In this document: positions 23,952-31,929 of the stretch, piece by piece | Layout of the letters: every line of letters begins with the position of its first letter | Position numbering within the stretch: the stretch's first letter is position 1 | Source of the DNA: Candidatus Latescibacterota bacterium | GTDB lineage: Bacteria; Latescibacterota; UBA2968; UBA8231 | Assembly: GCA_022825185.1 (NCBI GenBank) | Contig: JAJDYK010000101.1 | Coordinates: 1-39,689, forward strand | DNA length: 39,689 nt | Direction: 5' to 3' | The notes under the pieces: model-generated | Database searches by the model: none | What the model was told of the DNA's origin: nothing | What the model saw: the letters and a program-made list of their open reading frames with translations, nothing else | Made by a program: the position numbers and the translations under genes

Positions 23952-25478
23952 ATGACCCGCGTTCACCTGTCCTGCAGAAGGGTCTCGTCTTGGCTTGGGG
24001 CCGCCCTTTGTCTGCTCATCTGCGCTTGCAGCCCCAAGGAACGCGACCCCTTGGTCAGCGCCGGGATGTACGCCTTTGCTCAGGAGCGCTACAGCGAAGC
24101 CATCGTCGCCTTTCACAAGGCCCTATCCTCACGCGCCGACGACTACGAAGTCCACCACTATCTCGCCCGCTCTTACCTAGCACTGAGCAAATTCCCCCAA
24201 GCCCTGCGCGCGATCGAACACGCGATTGAACTAGCCCCAAAAAAAGACCAAACGCGCTCCGAGTTATACGAAGTCCTCGGCATCATCCACACAGCCCGCT
24301 ACACCTCCAGAGCGTACAGCCAAAACCAGCACCGCGATGTCGAAGCAGCGCGGGCCGCCTTTGAGCAAGCGACCGCGCTCGATCCCCACCGAGCAACGGT
24401 GCACTACAACTTGGGCTTATTGCACGGCTATCGCAAAGAAGTAGATCAAGCCCAAGCAGCGTACACCGCGGCCTTGGATGCGGATTCCACCTTGGCACCG
24501 GCCTACAAGAAATTGGGCAAAATCCAGCGGGAAAAGGGGTTCCCACCCGAGGCAGCTACGGCCTTCAAAAAAGCGGTGCGCTTCGACCCGCAGGATGCCG
24601 AAGCGCACTTTCTCTTGGGATTGGCTCAGCGAGATATGGGCGATAATGAGGCAGCTTTGCAGGCACTACTCAAGGCCACCCAACTCAACCCCGACTCGCC
24701 CAAGCTCCGCCTCAACCTCGGCAATGTCTATCTCCGCTTGGGCCGCCGCGAAGAGGGCAAGCGGGAAATGGCGCGTTCCGAAAGCCTGCGCCAACAGCAT
24801 CGGGGTCTGCACTCCGAAATCTCCCCACCGGCGCACAAATCACTCCCCATCGGCTCGGCGCGGGATCACTACAATATGGGATTGAAGCACCAGATGGTCG
24901 GCGAAACCGATCAAGCTCTGTTAGAGTTTCGTCGCGCGGTCGAAATCAAACCCGATCACAAAGACGCCCACATCGGCCTCGGCCTCCTCCTCGCCGAACA
25001 AGGCCGGCACAAACTAGCGGCCCGGTATTTCCAGCGGGCGATAGAGCTGGATCCAGAAAATCCCGTTCTGTACGTGCATCTAGGCAATGCTCACTATCAG
25101 TCGGGATCACTCGAAAGGGCGGCCCAAACCTTTGCCAAGGCAACCCAACTCGACACCTCTCTCGTCGAGCCTCCCTATATGCTCGGTTTGATCGCCGCCC
25201 AGCAGCGCCAGTTCAAAATAGCCACGCGACTTTTTGCCCAAGTCACAGCCCTCGCCCCCCAATACGCCAAGGCTCACTTCAATCTAGGAGTAGCCCACGC
25301 CCAACTCGGAGACTTTGCTGCGGCTCGGACTGCCTACCAACGCTTTGTCGAGTTGGAGCCTGAAGATGGACGCGGACACCTCTATTTGGGTGATGCCTGC
25401 GAAGCGCTCGGCCTGCTCGAAGAGAGTCGCAAGCATCGAGCGCGTGGTCAGCAGCTTTTAGAACGAGACGAAAACTAA
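23952..25478 (+). CDS. TPR-repeat lipoprotein
   Basis: 508 residues from the ATG at 23952, chosen because it gives a standard lipoprotein signal (SWLGAALCLLICAC, lipid-modified Cys at residue 26). In-frame GTG (23922) and ATG (23928) codons could extend it by 8-10 residues. None has a strong Shine-Dalgarno. Nearly the whole mature protein is tetratricopeptide repeats: YSEAIVAFHKALSSRADDYE, ALRAIEHAIELAPKKDQT, ARAAFEQATALDPHRATVHY, AATAFKKAVRFDPQDAEAHF, AALQALLKATQLNPDSPKLR, ALLEFRRAVEIKPDHKDAHI and four more to the C-terminus, ten or more in two blocks split by a linker at ~290-315. It is likely a protein-interaction scaffold on the periplasmic face of a membrane. It is divergent from module B and overlaps the stop of the next FlgD-Ig gene by 4 bp. 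Confidence 0.88.
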   Translation: MTRVHLSCRRVSSWLGAALCLLICACSPKERDPLVSAGMYAFAQERYSEAIVAFHKALSSRADDYEVHHYLARSYLALSKFPQALRAIEHAIELAPKKDQTRSELYEVLGIIHTARYTSRAYSQNQHRDVEAARAAFEQATALDPHRATVHYNLGLLHGYRKEVDQAQAAYTAALDADSTLAPAYKKLGKIQREKGFPPEAATAFKKAVRFDPQDAEAHFLLGLAQRDMGDNEAALQALLKATQLNPDSPKLRLNLGNVYLRLGRREEGKREMARSESLRQQHRGLHSEISPPAHKSLPIGSARDHYNMGLKHQMVGETDQALLEFRRAVEIKPDHKDAHIGLGLLLAEQGRHKLAARYFQRAIELDPENPVLYVHLGNAHYQSGSLERAAQTFAKATQLDTSLVEPPYMLGLIAAQQRQFKIATRLFAQVTALAPQYAKAHFNLGVAHAQLGDFAAARTAYQRFVELEPEDGRGHLYLGDACEALGLLEESRKHRARGQQLLERDEN

Positions 25479-28063
25479 TAGGCCACGGCTAGCGTGCGGA
25501 CCAATTCCTCCTGACCCAACTCAGCCCCCGACGTATTGGCATCCAGCCGCAAATGCATTGCGTACACCCCCGGCGGCACGAGCCTTCCCTGTTCGTTCCT
25601 TCCGTCCCATCCCATTTCGTAAATCCCCGAGGCAAAATCTCGCTGCTCGGCTAGCTGGCGCACCAAGCGTCCCTGCAAATCGTAGATAGCCGCCTCAACC
25701 CGCTGGCTGCCCTCCACCAAAACCACTGAAAAGCGCAACGCCACCTCGTCGTTGACCCCATCCCCATTCGGCGTCAGTACCGCTGGCTCGACCACTAAAT
25801 CCGCAAAAATCGAGCGACTCTGCGGCTGCCCCACCACCAATAGCCGATTGCTGCCAACAGTCTCCACAGCTTCCCCTGGATCGACGCGCTGCCAGATCCC
25901 TTCCCCATCTTCTCCTTGGCGCAGTTGCACTTTTAGCGGCCCACCGCGAGAAAACAGACGCCCCGCAAAGTCTATCCGCAACACCGCTACTTCGCTCCCC
26001 TGCTCTATTGGGGCAAAGGACAAATGCACCCGGTCCGCCGCAGAGACCAGCACCTCCGCCGCCAATGGTGAAAAATCCTCCCCGTCCGCGCTCCCCAACA
26101 ACCCGTCATACGTCAGCTCCATGCCCGCCGGTGCTTCCAACAACAACTCGTTGAATCCCCCATCCCCTGCGCCAAACTCGGGTCGCACATACACCGAAAA
26201 AGGAGTCTCAGCCCCCAGTCGATCCACCTGACTGGGCACTATCTCGCCCAAGAGCCGCCGCGCCACCGGCTCGGCAAAGTTCAGCCGCAGCCCTGACAAA
26301 CTCGCCGCCACATCCGGTGCTGCCGAGCGCAATATCGCCCGCACCTTGAGAAATTCCCGCGGCGACGGCGAAGTGATGGGACTGCCCCCCGGATCGTCGT
26401 AGGGCACACTCCACGGCTCCCAGTCTGCACCGGCGACTTCCTCGGACACAGTGTCGCCGCGAAAAATGCTCAAGAGTTTGTTGTAGGCCGCTTCGGAGAT
26501 TTCGGTCCCATCCTTTTTGAAGTAGTGCACGATCTCGCCCAAAGTGTCGCCGGTGCGGGTCTGAAGTTGGACCTCGGTCCCGGGCGGCGTGTGCGCATCC
26601 CACTCGAGGGAGACCAAGTTGCGGCTACCGCCCAACCGGATCAGGTCCGACTCGAGCTGCACCTCTGGCAAAAACCCCTCGCCAAAAAGTTGTATCTCGC
26701 TCAACCTAGTAGCGCTCCGGTTGGGGCGACGCACATGTTCTACTTCAAACACCAAGCGAAAAAAGCGCCCCTTTACCGGATCGAAGTCATTGCCATCGAC
26801 GTTGAGGCCCCCCGCGACTCCTCGTTTTACTTGCTCGCGCCGCACGGCAGTGATCCACTTAAGACCCCCGCCCACCTCCCGCGAACCGTCCGAAAATTCC
26901 AATCGATAGTTCCCAAGGGCGTACTCCGTGAAGCTCATTCTATGGCTGTGGATCCAGAAAAACGAACCCAAGTCAATGAACAACTCGTCCTCTAACCGAT
27001 TCTCAATGTTGAATAGGGACAGCCCTTCTACGCTGGTTACATTGCCGTCTATCATCAATTGGGGATTGATGCTACCGGGCACCGTAGTAGAAATGGAGCC
27101 ATTGCGCCGCAAAGCCCCACTGGCCAAGTCGTCGCCTTGAGCCCAGACTTCGAGTTCAGCCAACCGGGGCCGCTCGCGCTGAAAGTAGCGTATCGTTCCC
27201 TGCCGCTGAGGATCGAGGGCCTCGTACACTTCCCGTTTGACCACGATTTCCCGCCCGTCGGCTTGGCGCTTGCTATATTCGATGATCCCTCGGTCTTCGG
27301 AGGGTAGCTGATCGTATTCCTCTGGGGATACTTCGCGACCGCGGCCAAAATCGCTGGCCTGCACAACCACTTGGACAAAGCGCCCTACAGCCCGGCGCTG
27401 GTCGAGCCCTACGGGGTCGAGTTCGACCTCAAAGGTTCGCTGGCTTTTGTTGGGCTTTAACGTCTGTAGCACCGGAAAGAACTCAATACTCGACCCGCCG
27501 ATTGCCTGTACTGGCTTCTGTCCGTCCGACACCAGTACGTCAAATAAAAGAAAGGGGTCGCCCATTCCCTCCTCGACGAATTTTAGCGCGATTTTGTTGA
27601 TGAAGACAACGCGGCCCATATCCACGGTAAACCACCACTGAGACGACAGATCTACATTCTCATCGACCGGATCGGGTTCCCAGTACGTAGTCAAGTCGCC
27701 ATCTAGGACAGCGACGACCCCTTCTCGGTTGGAGCCACCCTGAATGGCGTCGAGGAGAACGATCTCTTCAGGCTCTTTCTTGGAGAGGTAATCTGGGGGA
27801 TTGTAGCGCAGAAAATCGACGATATCCAGCGCGGCGTTGGTATTTTTGTAAACGCGATTGGGCTGCACCTCTCCAAGTGGAGAAATCTGGATCGTACCGG
27901 GCGCAAATTCCCAGTGGTTCCAGTGGTCAGATCCGACGATGACTTGGTTCGCACTGCGGTCGATCCGGTGTCCTGCTTGAGCCAGCAAATCCTCGGCCCC
28001 ATTCGACCAAAGCACGGCACTGACCAGCACAAAGCGCGCGAGGAGTTTCGTGCGGATATTCAT
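25475..28063 (-). CDS. Secreted discoidin-like / FlgD-Ig C-terminal protein, paralog 3
   Basis: 862 residues from the ATG at 28063, which has AAAGGTG six bases upstream; a GTG at 28072 is less likely. The signal peptide ends near residue 28 (GAEDLLAQ). This is the longest paralog. It has a first galactose-binding-like domain (VAVLDGDLTTYWEPDPVDEN, WWFTVDMGR) and a second similar one (~310-460; LMIDGNVTSVEGL, LFIDLGSFFWIHSH). The core motifs are LQTRTGDTLGEIVHYF, WEPWSVPYDD and SPREFLKV. The FlgD-Ig domain begins at LTPNGDGVND (~764), contains IYDLQGRLVRQL, GWDGRNEQGR and VPPGVYAMHL, and ends RTLAVAY. A polar insertion with SPEEYDQLPSEDRGIIEY and YEALDPQRQGTIRYF repeats a 'Y-x-x-L-x-x-x-x-x-G-x-I-x-Y' pattern that also occurs in other paralogs. 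Convergent with the TPR lipoprotein; stop codons interlock. Confidence 0.85.
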   Translation of the reverse strand: MNIRTKLLARFVLVSAVLWSNGAEDLLAQAGHRIDRSANQVIVGSDHWNHWEFAPGTIQISPLGEVQPNRVYKNTNAALDIVDFLRYNPPDYLSKKEPEEIVLLDAIQGGSNREGVVAVLDGDLTTYWEPDPVDENVDLSSQWWFTVDMGRVVFINKIALKFVEEGMGDPFLLFDVLVSDGQKPVQAIGGSSIEFFPVLQTLKPNKSQRTFEVELDPVGLDQRRAVGRFVQVVVQASDFGRGREVSPEEYDQLPSEDRGIIEYSKRQADGREIVVKREVYEALDPQRQGTIRYFQRERPRLAELEVWAQGDDLASGALRRNGSISTTVPGSINPQLMIDGNVTSVEGLSLFNIENRLEDELFIDLGSFFWIHSHRMSFTEYALGNYRLEFSDGSREVGGGLKWITAVRREQVKRGVAGGLNVDGNDFDPVKGRFFRLVFEVEHVRRPNRSATRLSEIQLFGEGFLPEVQLESDLIRLGGSRNLVSLEWDAHTPPGTEVQLQTRTGDTLGEIVHYFKKDGTEISEAAYNKLLSIFRGDTVSEEVAGADWEPWSVPYDDPGGSPITSPSPREFLKVRAILRSAAPDVAASLSGLRLNFAEPVARRLLGEIVPSQVDRLGAETPFSVYVRPEFGAGDGGFNELLLEAPAGMELTYDGLLGSADGEDFSPLAAEVLVSAADRVHLSFAPIEQGSEVAVLRIDFAGRLFSRGGPLKVQLRQGEDGEGIWQRVDPGEAVETVGSNRLLVVGQPQSRSIFADLVVEPAVLTPNGDGVNDEVALRFSVVLVEGSQRVEAAIYDLQGRLVRQLAEQRDFASGIYEMGWDGRNEQGRLVPPGVYAMHLRLDANTSGAELGQEELVRTLAVAY

Positions 28064-28206
28064 CGGCGGCACCTTTCAAAACCGTGAAAAATCCGAGTTT
28101 CAAGGGTACGTATGTGGGGAATCTAACGCCCCTTTGGTCGAGAAACAACATTTACTATCCTAATGAAGACACATAACGCACTCGACAACTTCGAGAAAGG
28201 AACGCG

Positions 28207-29574
28207 ATGGAACTGAATTGGCGAGAAATCGACCGCTGGATTTTTGGCGAGGCTTGGACCGGCTCGCAGATCGGCGACCACGTAGAGGTGTTGTGCGAGC
28301 AGATCGGGCCGCGCTGGGCTTCTTCGGAGGGGGAACGCCAAGCGGTGGAGTACCTGAGGGAGCAGTTTGCCCAAGCGGGACTGGCCGATGCGGCACTGGA
28401 GGAATTTGCGCTTTCTACTTGGGCGTACGAACGGGCAAAAGCAACAGTGGGAGATATGGAGATTGACCTCTTGCCCTACAACCGCTGTCCGCCGTGCGAC
28501 CTCGAAGCCCCGATCGTCAATGCAGGATATGGCACGGAGCACGAAATCGACCGAGTGCGCGGCCAGCTCAAAGGAAGCATCGCCGTCATGCACCTAGCGC
28601 TAGAGCCTTTTACCGCGCCCTCTCCGCCCAATGTGCGGCTCGAAGCGCTATGCAACGCCGGCGTAGTGGCAGTAGTGGCGATCGATCCAAAGGACGGACG
28701 ACGAGTGGAATACCACAACGGCGGCGATTGGCGCGAGCCAGAGACCGCCGAGTTGCCCATTCCGGCGGTTACTACCTCGCGAGAACACGGGGCACTGTTG
28801 CAGAAGTGGGCCAGTGAGGGCAAGCGGCTCAAGCTAACCGTTGATAGCCGGTTTTACCAAGCACCAGCGCACAATGTGGTCGCCTCGATTCCCGGGGCGC
28901 GGTGGCCTGCGGAGCGACTGATGTTGGGCGGGCACCACGACACGGTGTACGGCGCCCCAGGGGGCAACGACAATGCCTCGGGCACCATTGCAGTGCTGGA
29001 GACGGCGCGGGTACTGGCCGGACTAAAATCCGCACTAGGCGTCGAGCCGGGGATGAGCCTGTGCTTTGCGACGTATAGCGCCGAGGAGCAGATCTTCCAA
29101 GGATCAAGCGAATACGTGCGGCAACATTGCGTCGCAAAGCCGCGCCTAACAATCAATCTCGACGAGCTATCGACCGGGCCGATCAAAGGGTTAGTGCTGG
29201 CGTTTGGGCATCTGCGCGACTTGGTGCAGGCCCAGTTCAATGCAATGGGCGACGGGTTAAAGTGCCACGTCATGTCCCAACTCGACGCGACTTCAGACCA
29301 CTTTCCCTTTTTGCGCGAGGGCATTGACGCGGCGCATCTGTGGCGCTGGCGCTTTAGCGGCCGACACGCCGATTCCAACTATCACCACGAACCAGCCGAC
29401 ACCGCCGACAAGCTCAACGCGCGGGAGTTAAAAGAATACGTCGGACAGCTAGCGCGCCTGTTGCTGCGGCTGTCGCACGTAGCGCCCGAGGAGTGGCCGG
29501 AGAATCCGATGACCAAGGAGGCGGTCGAAGAACGGCTGGCAGCCGAGCGCGGGACCGTGGTGCGGGTGTTTTAA
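28207..29574 (+). CDS. M28-family zinc peptidase (aminopeptidase-like)
   Basis: 455 residues; AAAGGA six bases before the ATG supports the start. There is no signal peptide, so the enzyme is probably cytoplasmic. The N-terminal part holds a PA-like insert (residues ~100-215). The catalytic domain carries the M28 metal set: His243 and Asp245 in GGHHDTVYG, Asp255 in GGNDNASG, the Glu293-Glu294 pair in SAEEQ, Asp319 in INLDEL, and the His393/His394 region in NYHHEPADT. Family knowledge: co-catalytic di-zinc exopeptidases releasing N-terminal residues or processing small peptide conjugates. All key residues are present, so activity is likely; substrate unknown. It diverges from a FlgD-Ig gene and runs tail to tail into the 2OG oxygenase with interlocked stops. 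Confidence 0.88.
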   Translation: MELNWREIDRWIFGEAWTGSQIGDHVEVLCEQIGPRWASSEGERQAVEYLREQFAQAGLADAALEEFALSTWAYERAKATVGDMEIDLLPYNRCPPCDLEAPIVNAGYGTEHEIDRVRGQLKGSIAVMHLALEPFTAPSPPNVRLEALCNAGVVAVVAIDPKDGRRVEYHNGGDWREPETAELPIPAVTTSREHGALLQKWASEGKRLKLTVDSRFYQAPAHNVVASIPGARWPAERLMLGGHHDTVYGAPGGNDNASGTIAVLETARVLAGLKSALGVEPGMSLCFATYSAEEQIFQGSSEYVRQHCVAKPRLTINLDELSTGPIKGLVLAFGHLRDLVQAQFNAMGDGLKCHVMSQLDATSDHFPFLREGIDAAHLWRWRFSGRHADSNYHHEPADTADKLNARELKEYVGQLARLLLRLSHVAPEEWPENPMTKEAVEERLAAERGTVVRVF

Positions 29575-30404
29575 GACCAGACGTAGATCTCGTCGTCGTC
29601 CGGGGACATGGCAAAGAAGATAGCCAGCACCGCTCGGGGCTGGTCGCCGACGACGGCGGGCACCTCGTGAATGTTTTCGGTAAAGAAGAAGTAGAGGTCG
29701 CCGGGTTCGAGCTGGACCTGGACGCGCTCAATGCCCTCGCGGGCGACGTAAGCAGCAAATTCCTCTCGCCCCAGATGCTCTGTCAGCGCGGGGCGAAAGG
29801 GACAGTTGTACAGGTACGGCTCCCCGGTGCCGCCTTCCTTGGTGCTATTCTGAAAGCAAAGCACCCCAGCAAACTGGTGTTTGAAGCGCGAAATCTGGTA
29901 ATCGAAAGCCCGAGTGCGCTTGGCGACGGAATCGTAGTGCGGGCCGTGGCCGGTTTCCCGGTGATAGACGCGGAAGATGGCCGGGCCGTAGAGGCGACCG
30001 TCCGGCTCGCGCGCGGTCTTGACCTCTTTGCCGGGCGCTAGTTGGCCAAGGGCGTCGTACATAGTGCGAACCGGATCGTCATAGCCGTCGAAGAGGGTCT
30101 CGAACAACGTCAGCGTCTCTGCGGAGTGGGCGTGAAACTTTTCGCGGTCGCTGCGGTGGTGGCCAAAACTAGTGCCAATATCGACGCGACGCGCTTGGCC
30201 GTCGCCGACCTCGTGGGGGTCGTAGAGCAGGCTGCGCTCGTAGAAGCGCCGCATCAGCGCCCGGCAATGGACGGGGTTGTAGTGCTGGCGCAGCACGAAG
30301 GCTGGCACCTCGCCGCGCGCTAGGGCCATCAGCGGTTCGGGGTACTGGGCGAGGATCTCGGAAATGGGAGCTTCAAATGGGGTCCATATTTGGGAGGTTG
30401 TCAT
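29571..30404 (-). CDS. 2-oxoglutarate/Fe(II)-dependent oxygenase-like protein
   Basis: 277 residues from the ATG at 30404; a GTG at 30443 would add 13 residues without better signals. The double-stranded beta-helix iron triad is visible: His156-x-Asp158 in GPHYDSV and His246 in ENIHEVPAV. Arg257 eleven residues later (QPRAVLAIFFA) fits the 2-oxoglutarate carboxylate binder. Phe/Tyr-rich strands flank these (YGPAIFRVYHRE; GDLYFFFTEN). Family knowledge: such enzymes hydroxylate or halogenate small molecules or side chains. The substrate is not inferable, though the fold region resembles proline-hydroxylase-like members. No signal peptide, so cytoplasmic. Convergent with the M28 peptidase and 150 bp downstream of the LRR lipoprotein gene. 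Confidence 0.75.
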   Translation of the reverse strand: MTTSQIWTPFEAPISEILAQYPEPLMALARGEVPAFVLRQHYNPVHCRALMRRFYERSLLYDPHEVGDGQARRVDIGTSFGHHRSDREKFHAHSAETLTLFETLFDGYDDPVRTMYDALGQLAPGKEVKTAREPDGRLYGPAIFRVYHRETGHGPHYDSVAKRTRAFDYQISRFKHQFAGVLCFQNSTKEGGTGEPYLYNCPFRPALTEHLGREEFAAYVAREGIERVQVQLEPGDLYFFFTENIHEVPAVVGDQPRAVLAIFFAMSPDDDEIYVWS

Positions 30405-30554
30405 AGCGGGAAATTTAATATGCGTCGCGGGCTGAGTCCACACGGACTATTCGCGCTACAGCAAATCCAGACTGTGTTAGTGTCCTTTGTCAATCACCCA
30501 ACTTGGAGAGTGCTGCGTCAGTTTGAAATTTGAGGATATAAAAAGCCCCAAAAC

Positions 30555-31706
30555 TCAAGGCCGGATGACCATCCAGTAGCCCTGACCCTCGAGCTGGACT
30601 CCGCCGATGGAGCCGACGTAGGCGACCAAGTGGGAGGTTCCGCATCTGCTTTGGGTGCTAACGATGTAATCAGTGGGCGTGCCATAAACCGTCCGCGTGT
30701 CCGGGTTAAAGGACAAGCCCGGTGGCAGGCCAAGTACGCTGGGTGTGAGAGTACCGTGCTCGCTTTGTAATTCCGGCAGTACCAGTGGGGAAATCTGTGT
30801 TCCAGCAGTGTAAAGCAAAGCACCTTCGGGGTAGGTACATGGCTCCGATTGGGATCCCGGTCGGCCTAGCTCCGTTTGGGATCCCGGTCGGCCCAATGAG
30901 ATGGTGATGTATCTTTCTATTAAGGTGGGAACCTGTTGGACGAGGTCTCCTCTTTTGATGGGATTGTCCAACAGCCCCAGATAGTCCAGTTTGGTCAAGC
31001 CATCCAATGCACTCACATCTACCACTTTGTTAGCGGCAAGATTCAGCGATCTGAGTTTGACCATCCCTGACAAGGGCGAAATATCCTCTATTTGATTACT
31101 GCCCAAATTCAGATAGGTGAGTTTGGCCAGCTCGGACAAGGGCGAAATGTCTTCAATGTCATTGTTCCACAGGCTCAACCACTTCAAGCCGGTCAAAGAG
31201 GACAAAGCGCTTATATCTTTGATCTGATTATCGGCCAAGTTCAGGAACGTGAGGCTCGGCAAGCCCGACAAGGGACTTAGGTCTTCAATCTCATTGCCCC
31301 AAAGCCTAAGCGTATCCAGTGCTGAGCAGTACTCTATACCGGCCAAGCTCTTAATGCCTTGCTCTTCTGCATCAATTCTCACTAGGGAAGCCAGATCGGC
31401 AACCGTAAGCGGACCTTCTAGTTTCTTCAACGCCCTCCGTATGACACGCTCCAGATTGGCGTCGGCGAAGGCGACGACCTCCGGCTCGTCGTCCGGCGAT
31501 GTGCTATCGGTTTTATCGTTCGACGATGTGCTATCGGCCTCAGCCTCGTTAGCAGCCCCCTGTCCATCGGCAACGGTGAAGCGGTCGTCGCCCAAGAAAT
31601 CGCACAAGACACAGGTAGCTTTGCCCGCAGGAGCAACCGGGGCTGGCCGATCTGAAGAGCAGGCAAGGATGGAAAAGGATAGGATTATAATTGAAACGCG
31701 CAGCAT
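30555..31706 (-). CDS. Internalin-like LRR lipoprotein with putative Ig C-terminus
   Basis: 383 residues from the ATG at 31706, preceded by GGAG at seven bases. The frame is open to 31820, but only the internal ATG gives a lipoprotein signal (IIILSFSILAC, Cys16). Mature protein: a Ser/Asp/Thr-rich spacer (~58-76), an internalin-like cap (NLERVIRRALKKLEGPLT), then five full 22-residue LRRs from residue 130 (LxxLxLxxNxIxDISPLSxLxx) plus a partial sixth. A two-unit GRPGSQ linker follows, then a He_PIG-type Ig domain (LPPGLSFNPDTRTVYGTPT), ending WMVIRP. Family knowledge: LRR-Ig lipoproteins act in adhesion or protein binding. Here the LRR type (22-residue, SDS22/internalin) differs from the 24-residue L-domain proteins of modules A and B, so it is a separate invention rather than a paralog. 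Confidence 0.82.
   Translation of the reverse strand: MLRVSIIILSFSILACSSDRPAPVAPAGKATCVLCDFLGDDRFTVADGQGAANEAEADSTSSNDKTDSTSPDDEPEVVAFADANLERVIRRALKKLEGPLTVADLASLVRIDAEEQGIKSLAGIEYCSALDTLRLWGNEIEDLSPLSGLPSLTFLNLADNQIKDISALSSLTGLKWLSLWNNDIEDISPLSELAKLTYLNLGSNQIEDISPLSGMVKLRSLNLAANKVVDVSALDGLTKLDYLGLLDNPIKRGDLVQQVPTLIERYITISLGRPGSQTELGRPGSQSEPCTYPEGALLYTAGTQISPLVLPELQSEHGTLTPSVLGLPPGLSFNPDTRTVYGTPTDYIVSTQSRCGTSHLVAYVGSIGGVQLEGQGYWMVIRP
30843..30896 (-). repeat. 27-bp tandem duplication in the LRR lipoprotein linker
   Basis: Two adjacent 27-bp units (30843-30869 and 30870-30896) differ at three or four positions and encode LGRPGSQTE and LGRPGSQSE. Each contains the palindrome GGGATCCC. The low divergence points to a recent duplication between the LRR and Ig domains. 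Confidence 0.85.
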
Positions 31707-31818
31707 AGTACATCTCCGTTTCGGTTGAGCTTGGCAAAAGTCATCGACTATATAACGTGAGTCCGGGTTAAGCGGCCTTCTAACTGAGTTGTGCATCTGC
31801 TTAGTAGCATACGTTCGC

Positions 31819-31848
31819 AACGTAACAGTGCGACCATTCCTCTGTCAA
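31819..31848 (-). promoter_or_regulatory. Candidate promoter upstream of the LRR lipoprotein gene
   Basis: On the minus strand a consensus -35 TTGACA (31848-31843) is followed after 18 bp by TACGTT (31824-31819). The -35 is perfect and the -10 weak. It would leave a leader of about 105 nt before the ATG at 31706. Confidence 0.3.
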
Positions 31849-31856
31849 CCCAAAAG

Positions 31857-31907
31857 ATGCGGTGAAGCGTCCGTCAGTACGCTAGCCCGATCAGACGCAC
31901 GGTATCG
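31857..31907 (-). repeat. Left copy of 51-bp near-direct repeat flanking the dehydratase gene
   Basis: Matches 33205-33255 at 46 of 51 positions in the same orientation. It contains the 3' end of a FlgD-Ig-type gene plus 17 bp beyond the stop. It lies 22 bp after the stop of the dehydratase gene (reading the minus strand). Confidence 0.9.
31874..31907 (-). pseudogene. Remnant 3' end of a FlgD-Ig family gene
   Basis: Read on the minus strand this encodes DTVRLIGLAY followed by TGA, against DAVRLIGLAY-stop at the end of the intact gene 33222-35570. The match does not extend clearly upstream: the frame continues through about seven unrelated codons to the dehydratase stop. It is therefore a scar or relic of a paralog's C-terminus, not a functional gene. 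Confidence 0.8.
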
Positions 31908-31929
31908 AATCCTACAAAGTGTTCACACT

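Noticed and set aside
28064..28206. Divergent promoter region between the FlgD-Ig and M28 genes
   Set aside because: Only weak hexamer matches (TTGGTC...TATCCT) were found, so no promoter is called although one must exist.
30435..30448. Small palindrome AGTCC-ACAC-GGACT in the gap before the oxygenase gene
   Set aside because: Five-base arms and no tract or second copy; too short to separate from chance.
31707..31820. N-terminal extension of the LRR lipoprotein gene
   Set aside because: Only the ATG at 31706 has a ribosome site and places the lipobox at a normal distance.
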